Assembly (NCBI GenBank): GCA_041918675.1
Contig: JAYRVF010000011.1
Coordinates: 248,001-312,000, forward strand
Direction: 5' to 3'
DNA: 64,000 nt
Origin: SCUB01 sp041918675
Lineage (GTDB): Bacteria; Pseudomonadota; Alphaproteobacteria; Rhizobiales; Xanthobacteraceae
Part shown: positions 34,554 to 43,358 of the stretch, piece by piece
How the letters are laid out: each line of letters starts with the position of its first letter
Position numbering within the stretch: the first letter of the stretch is position 1
Position numbers and translations under genes: made by a program
The notes under the pieces: model-generated
The model's database searches: none
What the model was told of the DNA's origin: nothing
The model's input: only the letters and a program-made list of their open reading frames with translations

Positions 34554-35624
34554 TCAGGCGACCAGGCTCGTCCGCGAGTCGACCTGATATTCGGGATCGG
34601 CCTCGCAGATGACGCGATTGCGGCCATTGCGCTTGGCGGCATAGAGGCAGGCGTCGGCGCGTCCGATCAGCGACTGGATGTCGTCGCTCGGCGCGAGCGT
34701 CGCCACCCCGATGGAAATCGTGACGCGGCCGAGAAATTCCCCGGTCGATTTCTTTTTCAGCTCGCGCGCCATGACGGCGCGGCGAATCTGGTCGGTGACG
34801 GCGAGCGCCTGGCGCAGCGCGGTGCTGGGGAGGACGATCGCGAATTCCTCTCCGCCGTAGCGGGCCGCCACGTCCTTGCCCTTGATGTTGAGCTTGAGCG
34901 TCGTGGCCACGAGACGCAGCACCTGGTCGCCGGTGAGGTGGCCGTAATTGTCGTTGAACTTCTTGAAGTGGTCGATGTCGAGCATCGCCAGCGACAGGCT
35001 TTCGCCGCCTTCCTTGGCCTTGGCGACGGCTTCCTCGATCGAGCGATCGAAATATTTGCGGTTGCTGAGGCCGGTGAGCTGGTCCGTGAAGGACTCGGCG
35101 CGAATGGTTTCCAGGCTCACATGCAGCGTGGTGATCTCTTCCTTCGAGGCGCGCAGCCGGGCCTCGAGCGCGCGGTTGTTTTCCTGCATCGCGCGGGTGG
35201 ACTTTTCCAGCGCCTCGACAATGCGAAGAATCGAATCGCGATCGCTGGCCATCGCCAATCGTCCGGCGGCGTCGGAGAGGTTGTCGTCGAAAGCGGTCGT
35301 GTGGCCGAGAGCCTCGACGATGCGATGGCGGACGTGATCGATTTCCTCCATCACGCGCGAGCCGACCGTGTCGATGCGCTCCTGGACGGCGGTCTGGGGC
35401 AGGTAGCTCTCGCTGATATGCTCCAGCTCGGCTTCGGTCAGCGTGCCGGAACGGGCGAGCGTCTCGTTGATCGCCTTGTTCAGCGTCGCGTTCTGCCCCG
35501 ACGCATAAGTGTACCAAATCTCGAAATGACGCGGAATTGGCCTGTGGTGGAGCACCTTGAGTTGCCCCATAGCCACTTGCGCGAACGACATGGCGCGTTC
35601 GTATTCGTCCACCGACTTCCCCAC
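34554..35624 (-). CDS. Diguanylate cyclase (GGDEF)
   Basis: 356 aa (GTG 35624; ATG 35591 possible). The N-terminal ~180 residues are a helical, mostly soluble sensory region (WYTYASGQN, AIRSxLxEAE-like pattern) with no membrane helix. The C-terminal GGDEF domain has DQLTGLSNRKYF, LAMLDIDHFKKFND and the active-site RYGGEEF. The inhibitory I-site position five residues upstream reads KGKD rather than RxxD, so product inhibition may be weak. Predicted to make c-di-GMP in the cytoplasm. Confidence 0.92.
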   Translation of the reverse strand: MGKSVDEYERAMSFAQVAMGQLKVLHHRPIPRHFEIWYTYASGQNATLNKAINETLARSGTLTEAELEHISESYLPQTAVQERIDTVGSRVMEEIDHVRHRIVEALGHTTAFDDNLSDAAGRLAMASDRDSILRIVEALEKSTRAMQENNRALEARLRASKEEITTLHVSLETIRAESFTDQLTGLSNRKYFDRSIEEAVAKAKEGGESLSLAMLDIDHFKKFNDNYGHLTGDQVLRLVATTLKLNIKGKDVAARYGGEEFAIVLPSTALRQALAVTDQIRRAVMARELKKKSTGEFLGRVTISIGVATLAPSDDIQSLIGRADACLYAAKRNGRNRVICEADPEYQVDSRTSLVA

Positions 35625-35796
35625 CGCAAGAATTGCCGGCTCGCCCCGGGCCGCGAAAAATGCGGTCGAATGCGAGCCACCCCCAATACGCGTAGTAGGT
35701 TGGACGAGTAACCGTGAACTTCTGGTAAAAAGACGCGAAGCCTATGTGGAATCTTTGATGAATAACGCAACTAATTCGCAGTTGAATTCATATTCA

Positions 35797-37209
35797 TCAG
35801 ACGCGAATACGCGTCGGCCTAAAGAGAAACGCCGGAAGATGACTGTTATCAACCTGATCCGGCGGGGCTTTCCGAGGTTCGGGACGCGCCGCCGCCGGCT
35901 TTTCCGCCGCGCGGGGCTTGGCCTGCTCTTTCGGCGGCTTCGCGTCGCGCTCGCCCCGATCGCGCTGTCGTGACCGCTTGCGCGGTCCCCTCCGCTCCGA
36001 ATCGTCGTCGGTGCGCGCGCGCGGACGCCGGGATTCCGACCTCGACGGAGCTTCGGCGGACGATTCGGTCGTGCCGCCGCCCTGCAGCGGCGAGGGTTGG
36101 CGCGCGATCTCCTGACCGATCAATCGTTCAATCGCGGCCACGGATTTCTCGTCGGCCGCCGTCGCGACGGTGATGGCGGTGCCCAGGCGTCCGGCGCGGC
36201 CGGTGCGGCCGATGCGGTGAACGTAATCCTCGGGATGATGCGGTACGTCGAAGTTGAGCACGTGGCTGACGTCGGGAATGTCGAGCCCGCGCGCGGCGAC
36301 ATCGGAGGCGACCAGAAGCTGCTTCTCGCCGCGGCGGAACTGATCGAGCGCGGCCATGCGCGCCGGCTGGTCCATGTCGCCATGAAGCGCGACGGCGGCG
36401 AAGCCGTGACGCACCAGCGAGCGGTGCAGGATCGCCACGTCGCGCTTGCGGTTGCAGAACACGATCGCGTTCTTGAAGTCCTTCGCGGTGCGGATCAGGG
36501 CGCGCAGGGTCTCGCGCTTGTCGTGTGGCTCGCGGCCGCAACGGACCACCGACTGGGCGATGGTGGTGGCGGCGGTAGCCGGCTTCGAAACCTCGACATT
36601 CACCGGATTGTGCAGGAACTGCTCGGTGATGCGGCTGATTTCCGGCGGCATCGTCGCGGTGAAGAACAGCGTCTGGCGGGTGAACGGCACGAGCTTGCAG
36701 ATGCGCTCGATGTCGGGAATGAAACCCATGTCGAGCATGCGGTCGGCTTCGTCGATCACCAGCAGCTCGACGCCGGTGAGCAACAGGCGCCCGCGCTCGA
36801 AATGGTCGAGCAGGCGGCCTGGCGTGGCGATCAGCACGTCGACGCCGCGCGTCAGCTTGGCGTCCTGGTCGTCGAACGAGACGCCGCCGATGAGCAGCGC
36901 CATGTTGAGCTTCTGCCCGGAGCCGTATTTCTCGAAGCTGTCGCGCACCTGCGCGGCGAGTTCGCGCGTCGGCTCGAGAATGAGCGTGCGCGGCATGCGC
37001 GCGCGCGAGCGGCCTTTTTCCAGGAGGGTGAGCATCGGCAGCACGAAGGCGGCCGTCTTGCCCGTGCCCGTCTGGGCGATTCCCAGGACGTCGCGACGCG
37101 CCAGAACGTGGGGGATCGCCTGTTCCTGGATGGGGGTGGGTTGGGTGTAGCCGGCGGCGGTCACCGCCGCGAGAACCTTGTCGGACAAGCCGAGGTTGGA
37201 AAAGGACAT
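35797..37209 (-). CDS. rhlE: DEAD-box RNA helicase, RhlE type
   Basis: 470 aa. Full DEAD-box core: Q-motif region GYTQPTPIQ, AQTGTGKT (motif I), PTRELAAQ (Ia), TPGRLLDH (Ib), VIDEADRMLDMGF (II), FFTATMPPE (III) and HRIGRTGRAG (VI). The C-terminal ~100 residues are Arg/Lys/Pro-rich and disordered, suited to RNA binding. RhlE remodels RNA in ribosome assembly and degradation; RNase E, its possible degradosome partner, is encoded earlier in the window. Confidence 0.93.
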   Translation of the reverse strand: MSFSNLGLSDKVLAAVTAAGYTQPTPIQEQAIPHVLARRDVLGIAQTGTGKTAAFVLPMLTLLEKGRSRARMPRTLILEPTRELAAQVRDSFEKYGSGQKLNMALLIGGVSFDDQDAKLTRGVDVLIATPGRLLDHFERGRLLLTGVELLVIDEADRMLDMGFIPDIERICKLVPFTRQTLFFTATMPPEISRITEQFLHNPVNVEVSKPATAATTIAQSVVRCGREPHDKRETLRALIRTAKDFKNAIVFCNRKRDVAILHRSLVRHGFAAVALHGDMDQPARMAALDQFRRGEKQLLVASDVAARGLDIPDVSHVLNFDVPHHPEDYVHRIGRTGRAGRLGTAITVATAADEKSVAAIERLIGQEIARQPSPLQGGGTTESSAEAPSRSESRRPRARTDDDSERRGPRKRSRQRDRGERDAKPPKEQAKPRAAEKPAAARPEPRKAPPDQVDNSHLPAFLFRPTRIRV

Positions 37210-38397
37210 TGAGCCTCAGGGCGAAACTGCCGTCGGGAATCGCTGAAAGTTAGGTCAAATGCCCCGGAACGGCAGTTGTTCGACGCGGGGCTCATGCGAC
37301 TGTGTCGACAGACCGGGTGCTTTCGCCGCGGAGACGGGAAAACCGGCCGAAAGGGCCGGAACGCGCCCAAGCGAGAACGTCAACCGGTGGCGAGTTCATC
37401 CGCAAGGCCTTGAACCCGTGCGGAAATCGAGATGGGATCGCCACCCACGCGGCAAACGTCGACGCTCACGCCGAACTCAGCCGCGACTGTTACCAACATA
37501 GGTGCCGGGGGCGCGAAGTCAATCCGTTTGTCCGGATTAAGATTGATGGATTCGCTCCGAATCGCGCGGCCATTGCGGGCCGATTTACGCGTTCCGCGTC
37601 CCGCCGCCGCGCCTTGCGCTCGCATCTTGCCGCGACCGACCGCGCGCCGCGGCACCGATCGGTTGGAGGCGCCGGCACTCATGGCCGAAGCGATCTGGCT
37701 TCCGGTCCGATCCTTCGGCCAAGGCTCCGCGCCCGGAGGATTACCCCTATCAATGATTCGATCGCGCGGGATCGCCCGGGCCCTCGCGCGCCGCGCGCGC
37801 GAGACGCGAAGGCCATCCGCGACGCCGATCGACGCCGATCAGAGCAAACTCATTACGATTCAAATGTGCAACTAGTTGCCACATCGGACGGTGCGATGAC
37901 GCGCGGAGCGTGCCCAGGATTGTCCCGCGCGGACGCGCGCCAACCAATCGAGGTTTCGTGCGCCATCGACTAGCACAGCATCCGCAATGAGATAGGCAAA
38001 GAGGCGGAGTGCGATTAATTAGCACGGGCGACGCGATGTCCGCGCGCGCGCCGCGCTTGGGCGCGAGCGGTACGTCGAACTATCCGCGCGCGCGGTGAAA
38101 TTGGCGATTAATCGAAAAAAGAGAATCAGCGCAATAATGCGATGAATTCGATCGCAACATCGCGCCGGCCTCGCGCGGCGCGAGTCAAGGTGGTCGCGTC
38201 GGCGTTCGGCCGATGGGAAGATTTCCTTCAGCCATTTTTCTAGATTCACGCGGGTCGACCATGCAGCCGCCGCGCTCGAGTGGAGCCGTTCGCTTATGCG
38301 CGACGACACGGGATGTCGTCGGCGAGGCGCTCGCGCGGCTCGCGCGCGCCGGACACGCAACCCGCGGCGTCGATGCACACCAGAAAGGGAACGGAAG
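37210..38397. other. 1.2 kb gap without a confident gene
   Basis: Divergent region between rhlE and the chemoreceptor. Several open frames cross it. The least unlikely is 37380-37682 minus, 100 codons, whose last ~40 residues look protein-like (GVSVDVCRVGGDPISISARV) but match no family I know. No ribosome site stands out. The right half (about 37,860-38,200) is AT-richer. No tRNA-like or repeat structure recognised. Confidence 0.4.
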
Positions 38398-40101
38398 ATG
38401 ATGCGTTCGGTCTCGGCCTCTAGTCTGTCGCTGGCCTGCTTCGGCGCCTGGGCGTCGAGCGTGGGGACACTCGCGGCCATCGGCGGCGACAACGCGGCCG
38501 CGACCGCGCTCGCGGCGGCGACGACGCTGTGTCTCACCGCCGCCGCGTTGCTGCGGCTACGCGCGCGAGACGGCGACGCCCGGACGAACGAGGTGGTCGC
38601 GGCCGCCGCGGCCGGCGATCTGCGCCAGCGCATCGGCGACAATCGCAAAGGCGCGATCGCGCCGCTGTCGCGAAACATCAACCAGGTGCTCGACCAGTTC
38701 CTGGCCTTCGGCGAGGAATCGGACAGGGCGATGACCTCGGCGGCGGAGGGGAGTTACGATCGCAAGATCGATACCACGGGGCTCGGCGGCGACCTCGCCC
38801 ATGTCGCCGGCCACATCAACGCGATGCTCGACCGGATGGCCGCCAACGACAAGCAGCTCGACATGTTCACCGAACGCATGCTGCGCGACGCGGTGACGAT
38901 CTCGATGACGGTCAACGAGGGCAACATCGCCAACGCCCATATCGTCAACGGCATCCGCATGGCGCGCGACCAGTCGCAAAACATGGCCGCGGCGATCGAG
39001 GAAATGGTTTCCGGCATTCAGACCATCAGCGTCGACGCGGAAACGGCGGCCGACCTCTCCAACAAGGCGCAGTCCGTCACCGACGAGGGCCGCCGGGTGA
39101 TGCAGACGGCGATGTCGGAATTCGCCGGCGTCGAGCAGGCGGTCGAGCAGGCCGGCGCGCGGGTCACCGCGCTGTCGGACGCCTCCGAGGCCATCGCCAG
39201 CATTCTGTCCACCATCGAGGCGATCGCGGAGCAGACCAACCTTCTCGCGCTGAACGCCACGATCGAGGCGGCGCGCGCGGGCGACGCCGGGCGCGGTTTC
39301 GCGGTCGTCGCCAACGAGGTCAAGAGCCTGGCCACGCAGACCGCGCGCTCGACCGAGGAAATCAGCGGGCGGATCACGCGCCTGCGCGACGAAATGAAAG
39401 GTATCGTCCAGACCATGCGCGCCGGCACCGCGGCGATCGCCAGCGGACGGCAGGCGATGCGCGAGATGGAAGGGCGGATGGGCCAGATCAGCCATCTCGT
39501 CGGCGAGACGTCGCATCACATGACCGACGTTTCGCGCATTCTCGCCCAGCAGGCGACGGCGGCGAACGAGATTTCCGGCGGCGTGCAGAAGGTGGCGTCC
39601 CATTCCGACGACAACGCGATGGCGATCGAGAAGAGCACCGGCTCGCTGACGCGCATCGAAACGGAATTGGGCTCGCTGCTGCAACTCCTGATCAAGCGCG
39701 ACGTACCCAACAAGGTGCTGCTGGTGGCCAAGTCCGACCACGTGGCATGGAAGAAGCGGCTGACCAACATGCTGATCGGCAATCTTCGGCTGCAACCCGA
39801 GGATCTCTCAACCGACCACACCTGCCGGCTCGGCAAATGGTATTTCGGGCCGGACGCGGAAGCCTATCGCCACCGGCCGGCTTTCATCGACCTCGCCGAG
39901 CATCACCGCTCCGTCCACGAAAACGGAATCGCGGCCGTGCGCGCGTTCAACGCCGGCAAGCAGGACGAGGCGATGTATCTTTTCGAACTGGTGGAGAAGG
40001 CGTCCGACGGCGTCATCGAATGTCTCGACCAGTTGATCGCGGAATCGGGGTCGCATTCCGAGGAAATGGCGGATGCGGGCGGGGAGCAAAGGAGCGCTTG
40101 A
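38398..40101 (+). CDS. Methyl-accepting chemotaxis protein with C-terminal CZB domain
   Basis: 567 aa; ATG 38398 with AAAGGGAACGGAAG upstream. Two hydrophobic segments (about 8-55) form a membrane hairpin with almost no periplasmic part. A HAMP-like region follows, then the signalling domain with the conserved tip EAIAEQTNLLALNATIEAAR and GRGFAVVANEVKSLA. Residues about 435-545 form a chemoreceptor zinc-binding (CZB) domain: DHVAWK, CRLGKWYFG and HHRSVHE. Sensing is therefore probably cytoplasmic. CZB domains sense zinc or hypochlorous acid through their Zn-Cys site in other species. No che genes lie near. Confidence 0.92.
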   Translation: MMRSVSASSLSLACFGAWASSVGTLAAIGGDNAAATALAAATTLCLTAAALLRLRARDGDARTNEVVAAAAAGDLRQRIGDNRKGAIAPLSRNINQVLDQFLAFGEESDRAMTSAAEGSYDRKIDTTGLGGDLAHVAGHINAMLDRMAANDKQLDMFTERMLRDAVTISMTVNEGNIANAHIVNGIRMARDQSQNMAAAIEEMVSGIQTISVDAETAADLSNKAQSVTDEGRRVMQTAMSEFAGVEQAVEQAGARVTALSDASEAIASILSTIEAIAEQTNLLALNATIEAARAGDAGRGFAVVANEVKSLATQTARSTEEISGRITRLRDEMKGIVQTMRAGTAAIASGRQAMREMEGRMGQISHLVGETSHHMTDVSRILAQQATAANEISGGVQKVASHSDDNAMAIEKSTGSLTRIETELGSLLQLLIKRDVPNKVLLVAKSDHVAWKKRLTNMLIGNLRLQPEDLSTDHTCRLGKWYFGPDAEAYRHRPAFIDLAEHHRSVHENGIAAVRAFNAGKQDEAMYLFELVEKASDGVIECLDQLIAESGSHSEEMADAGGEQRSA

Positions 40102-40514
40102 GCGAGCCGCGCGGGCGCGCGCGACAAGCCTGCCCTCGGCTTCGGTCGCGCGTATGACGGCAAGGCATGCGTGACGCGGGTCGATGCCCGCGTGAGTTGA
40201 AGTCGCGCCGCGCGGCGGCGCCGGCGGCCCCCATGCAACAAACGACAGCGGGAAACGGTCGGCTTGCGGCGCCCTTCGGCGCGCCAGGGGGCTCCGCCGG
40301 ACAATGTAATACCCTCGGAGGCGGCGGAGGATTTTTCAGATAATTCAAGTATTCGAAAGTAATTCTAGAAAAATTACAAGTTTTGCGGATGATGATTGGC
40401 GTGTTCCGCCAGATTGTGGTTAAACCCATTTGATACTTGCGAAATTCGATTCCGCACCGGCGGACGAAAAACAAGACGCAACACGCGCGCAGCGTTTCCG
40501 TTCGGGAGGAGTCA
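40102..40514. other. AT-richer upstream region of the PobA-like gene
   Basis: About 410 bases, the right half markedly AT-rich (about 40330-40440). It includes the inverted repeat described separately. No gene seen; no divergent regulator such as pobR is present. Confidence 0.5.
40359..40377. promoter_or_regulatory. Inverted repeat, possible operator before the PobA-like gene
   Basis: GTAATT-N7-AATTAC, perfect 6-base arms in an AT-rich stretch 138-156 bases before the ATG at 40515. Size and position suit a dimeric regulator such as IclR or LysR type, but no such gene is adjacent. Confidence 0.35.
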
Positions 40515-41687
40515 ATGCGCACGCAAGTCGGGATCGTTGGCGCCGGCCCGGCGGGCCTTCTGCTTGCGCACCTTCTCAAGCTTCACGGCATCGACTCGAT
40601 CATCGTCGAGGGTCTCGGCCGGGCGGTCTGCGAAGGCCGTCGTCGCGCCGGCATGCTGGAGCATTGGGTCGCGCGATTGCTCATCGACACCGGCGTCGGC
40701 GACCGGCTCAAGCGCGAAGCCGAATTTCACGACGGCATTTTCATCTCCCATGAGGGCGTGGCCCGGCGCATCGACTTCCAGGCGCTGATCGGCCAGCAGG
40801 TCGTCGCCTACGACCAGAAGGATGTCGTCACGGATTTGATCGCGCACCTTCTCGCCGGCGGAACGCAAATTCTGTTCGAGGTCGAGGACGCCGTCCTGCA
40901 CGACATTCATTCGGACGCGCCGAAGATCAGGTTCAGGCAGGGCGACGACATCCGCCAGATCGATTGCGATTTCATCGTCGGTTGCGACGGCTTCAACGGC
41001 ATTTCGCGCGCCTGCATTCCCGCGCGCGAGCGCAGCGAGCACGAGATGATCTTGCCTTACGCCTGGCTCGGCATTCTGGCGGAAGCGCCGGCGCCGGAAC
41101 GGGAGTTCATCTATGGCTGGCACGAGCGCGGCTTCGCGCTGTTTTCGCGCCGCGGAGACAACCTGTCGCGCCACTTCATGCAGTGCGTGCATTCCGAGAG
41201 TCAGGATTCCTGGCCGGACAGCCTGATCTGGGACGAACTGACGCTCCGCCTCGGCGGCGCGCGCGAACTGTCGCGCGGCAGGATCCTGCAGAAATCCTAC
41301 ACGCCGATGCGCGCGTTCGTCGCCGAGCCGATGCAGTCGGGCCGGCTGTTCATCGCCGGCGACGCGGCCCATATCGTGCCGCCGACCGGTGCCAAGGGCA
41401 TGAACCTCGCCATCGCCGACGCATGCGTGCTCGCCGATGCTTTGGCCGATCACTTCATCCGCCACGACGAGGTCAAGCTGCATAATTACACCGACACCTG
41501 CCTGCGCCGGGTCTGGTGGGCGCAGCATTTTTCCTGGTGGCTCACCAATCTCCTGCATGCCGACGTCCAGAGGCACACCTTCAACCTGCGGCGCCAAAGC
41601 GCGGAGATCGACCATCTGCTGAACTCGCAGGCGGCGATGACGATGCTCGCGGAGAATTTCTGCGGCAGGCCGTACGACCCGTTTTAG
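40515..41687 (+). CDS. 4-hydroxybenzoate 3-monooxygenase family flavoprotein (PobA-like)
   Basis: 390 aa (PobA is about 394); ATG 40515 with a GGGAGGAG site. Class A flavin hydroxylase: FAD motif GIVGAGPAGLLLAHLL, CDGFNGISRACIP (DG motif) and GDAAHIVPPTGAKGMNLA, all very close to PobA, as is the C-terminal FSWWLTNLLH. Aligned from memory with the Pseudomonas enzyme, Tyr201, Ser212 and Arg214 are kept. Tyr222 is Phe (SRHFMQ against SRYYVQ) and Tyr385 is Phe (AENFCG against AENYVG). Those tyrosines handle the substrate carboxylate and proton relay, so the natural substrate may differ from 4-hydroxybenzoate. No pca genes nearby. Confidence 0.85.
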   Translation: MRTQVGIVGAGPAGLLLAHLLKLHGIDSIIVEGLGRAVCEGRRRAGMLEHWVARLLIDTGVGDRLKREAEFHDGIFISHEGVARRIDFQALIGQQVVAYDQKDVVTDLIAHLLAGGTQILFEVEDAVLHDIHSDAPKIRFRQGDDIRQIDCDFIVGCDGFNGISRACIPARERSEHEMILPYAWLGILAEAPAPEREFIYGWHERGFALFSRRGDNLSRHFMQCVHSESQDSWPDSLIWDELTLRLGGARELSRGRILQKSYTPMRAFVAEPMQSGRLFIAGDAAHIVPPTGAKGMNLAIADACVLADALADHFIRHDEVKLHNYTDTCLRRVWWAQHFSWWLTNLLHADVQRHTFNLRRQSAEIDHLLNSQAAMTMLAENFCGRPYDPF

Positions 41688-41933
41688 AGCGGGCCCGCCG
41701 CGAGTTTGAACTCCGGCGCGAGGATTTGCTCTGGGCGCGGAATTCAACGAACCTCGAATCCGAGATGCCGCGACGCGATCGCGGCGCGGCCGTGGCGCGC
41801 CGTCCACACGATCCTAAAATAGCTTCCGCGAGCGCGCGCGCGTCTTGAAGCGCTGCCGGTTCGTCCTATCATCGCGGCGCGTGGCGGATTCCGGCGATCG
41901 GGAGACCGTGGCGGCGCGGGGAGGGAGGAAGAT

Positions 41934-42350
41934 ATGGCGTTCTGGCGGACCGAAGGTGGCGGGCTCGCGCTGCTGCGTCATCACACGGTGGCGCTGTACG
42001 GTCTTTTGTCCTGGGTCATTCCGTTCATCGCCGCGTTCGCCTTCATCGGCCCTGGCGGCAAACTCCACGTGCCGCAGCCGCTGTTCAAGTCGGCGATGGT
42101 GGTGATCGCGGGCGCGGTCGGCGCGTTTCTGCTGGCGCGCACGTTTCGCCGCGTTCCTCCCACGCGCGGCAACGGCATCGTCATCGGCCTCTACTGGCTC
42201 GCGATCAACCTCGTGCTCGATTTTCTCGTGTTGCTGCCGATGAACAAGATGAAGCCGACGGACTATCTGATGGACATCGGCCTGCGCTACCTGCTCATCC
42301 CCATCATCGCCACCGCCATGGGCGCGGTGGGAGAGCGGGCGGGGCGGTGA
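41934..42350 (+). CDS. Small four-helix membrane protein
   Basis: 138 aa; strong ribosome site GGAGGAAGAT directly before ATG 41934. Four hydrophobic segments at about 20-42, 52-70, 82-102 and 112-130, short loops and a basic C-terminus. Not recognised as any transporter or enzyme family. The preceding PobA-like gene ends 246 bases upstream. Confidence 0.75.
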   Translation: MAFWRTEGGGLALLRHHTVALYGLLSWVIPFIAAFAFIGPGGKLHVPQPLFKSAMVVIAGAVGAFLLARTFRRVPPTRGNGIVIGLYWLAINLVLDFLVLLPMNKMKPTDYLMDIGLRYLLIPIIATAMGAVGERAGR

Positions 42351-42486
42351 GGCGAGGTCAGGACATCGCCTTTGTGGACGAAGCACTTGCAACGCACGGC
42401 CGCTCGATGGCCTACCGCATTTGACGATTTGAGTCGGCGGTAAATCGTGATAGCTCCAAAATTCATTCGCGAAATCGAGGAAGGCG

Positions 42487-43065
42487 ATGAGCGCGCGAGA
42501 TTTCATCGCCATTGATGTCGAAACGGCGAATGCTAGTTATTCGTGCATTTGTTCGGTCGGTTTGGTTCATTTCAGAGCGGGAGAAGTATTTAAGAGTTTG
42601 AATATTCTCGTCGATCCAGAAGATGAGTTTTCCGGGATGAATATAGCCATCCACGGGATCCGACCCGAAGATGTGGTTGGGAAGCCGACCATGAAGGATG
42701 TGATCCCGCTTCTTGGAGAGCACTTCGTTGGTTCGATAATCGTGCATCATAGTCCATTTGATCGCGCCGCAATTCGCAAGGCGGCGGCAAAATATGGTCT
42801 TGGCGAGTTGCCGTGTCACTGGATTGATACGCTCAGCGTGGCGCGTCGTGCGTGGGAAAGTTTTCGCGACAACGGCGGGTACGGGTTGAAAAATCTCGCG
42901 CGGATTTTCTCGATCGAATTTGAACATCACGTCGCTTCGGAAGATGCGCGGGCCGCCGGACTAATACTGTTACGCGCGATGAAGGACACGGGACTAGGCC
43001 TTGAGGATTGGATCGCCCAGCGCGCCGGGGCGGAAAATCGGAAAACATACACGGATTGCGCGTGA
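42487..43065 (+). CDS. DEDDh 3'-5' exonuclease, with its BRCT domain lost by frameshift
   Basis: 192 aa; GAGGAAGGCG before ATG 42487. DnaQ-like exonuclease with all DEDDh residues: FIAIDVETAN (Asp, Glu), HHSPFD (Asp), and HVASED (His, then Asp four residues on). Relatives from memory are about 280 aa with a BRCT domain at the C-terminus. Here the frame closes at 43065, and BRCT coding continues in another frame (see the next entry). The last ~10 residues (KTYTDCA) are thus out-of-frame translation. Gene is visibly AT-richer than its neighbours. The nuclease domain is intact and could still work. Confidence 0.82.
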   Translation: MSARDFIAIDVETANASYSCICSVGLVHFRAGEVFKSLNILVDPEDEFSGMNIAIHGIRPEDVVGKPTMKDVIPLLGEHFVGSIIVHHSPFDRAAIRKAAAKYGLGELPCHWIDTLSVARRAWESFRDNGGYGLKNLARIFSIEFEHHVASEDARAAGLILLRAMKDTGLGLEDWIAQRAGAENRKTYTDCA

Positions 43066-43346
43066 AGCCACTTGCGGCGGGCCACTGACTGGGCAAACGA
43101 TCGTCTTTACTGGCGCGCTAAGATTGTCGCGAAACGAAGCCGCCGAATTGGCGGCGCAATCGGGCGCGGCCGTCGAAGATCGCATTACAAGAATGACGAC
43201 AGTGCTCGTGGTGGGCGATCAGGATCCGAGAATCATGAAAGGGAATGCGAAAAGCGCGAAACAAAAAAAGGGCGGAAGAGCTTATGTCGACCGGGACGAG
43301 CATCAGGATCGTTTTCGAGAGCGATTTTCTGCTGATGTTGAATTGA
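43066..43346 (+). pseudogene. BRCT domain remnant of the exonuclease gene, two frameshifts
   Basis: In the frame one base on, the DNA encodes GPLTGQTIVFTGALRLSR and TTVLVVGDQDPRIMKG, the typical start and middle of a BRCT domain. At a run of seven A and three G (about 43261-43275) the frame shifts again, and AEELMSTGTSIRI...ESDFLLMLN completes the domain, ending TGA 43344-43346. Each shift corresponds to one extra base, the first probably in the A/G-rich stretch 43026-43050. Either true decay or homopolymer errors in the sequence. The end lies 12 bases from convergent parE. Confidence 0.75.
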
Positions 43347-43358
43347 AGCATTCGCCCC

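Noticed and set aside
37380..37682. 100-codon minus-strand frame in the large gap
   Set aside because: Part of the tail looks protein-like but there is no ribosome site, family or neighbour support.
40311..40336. Possible terminator after the chemoreceptor gene (CCTC...GAGG then ATTTTT)
   Set aside because: Only four stem pairs with a long loop, and more than 200 bases after the stop.
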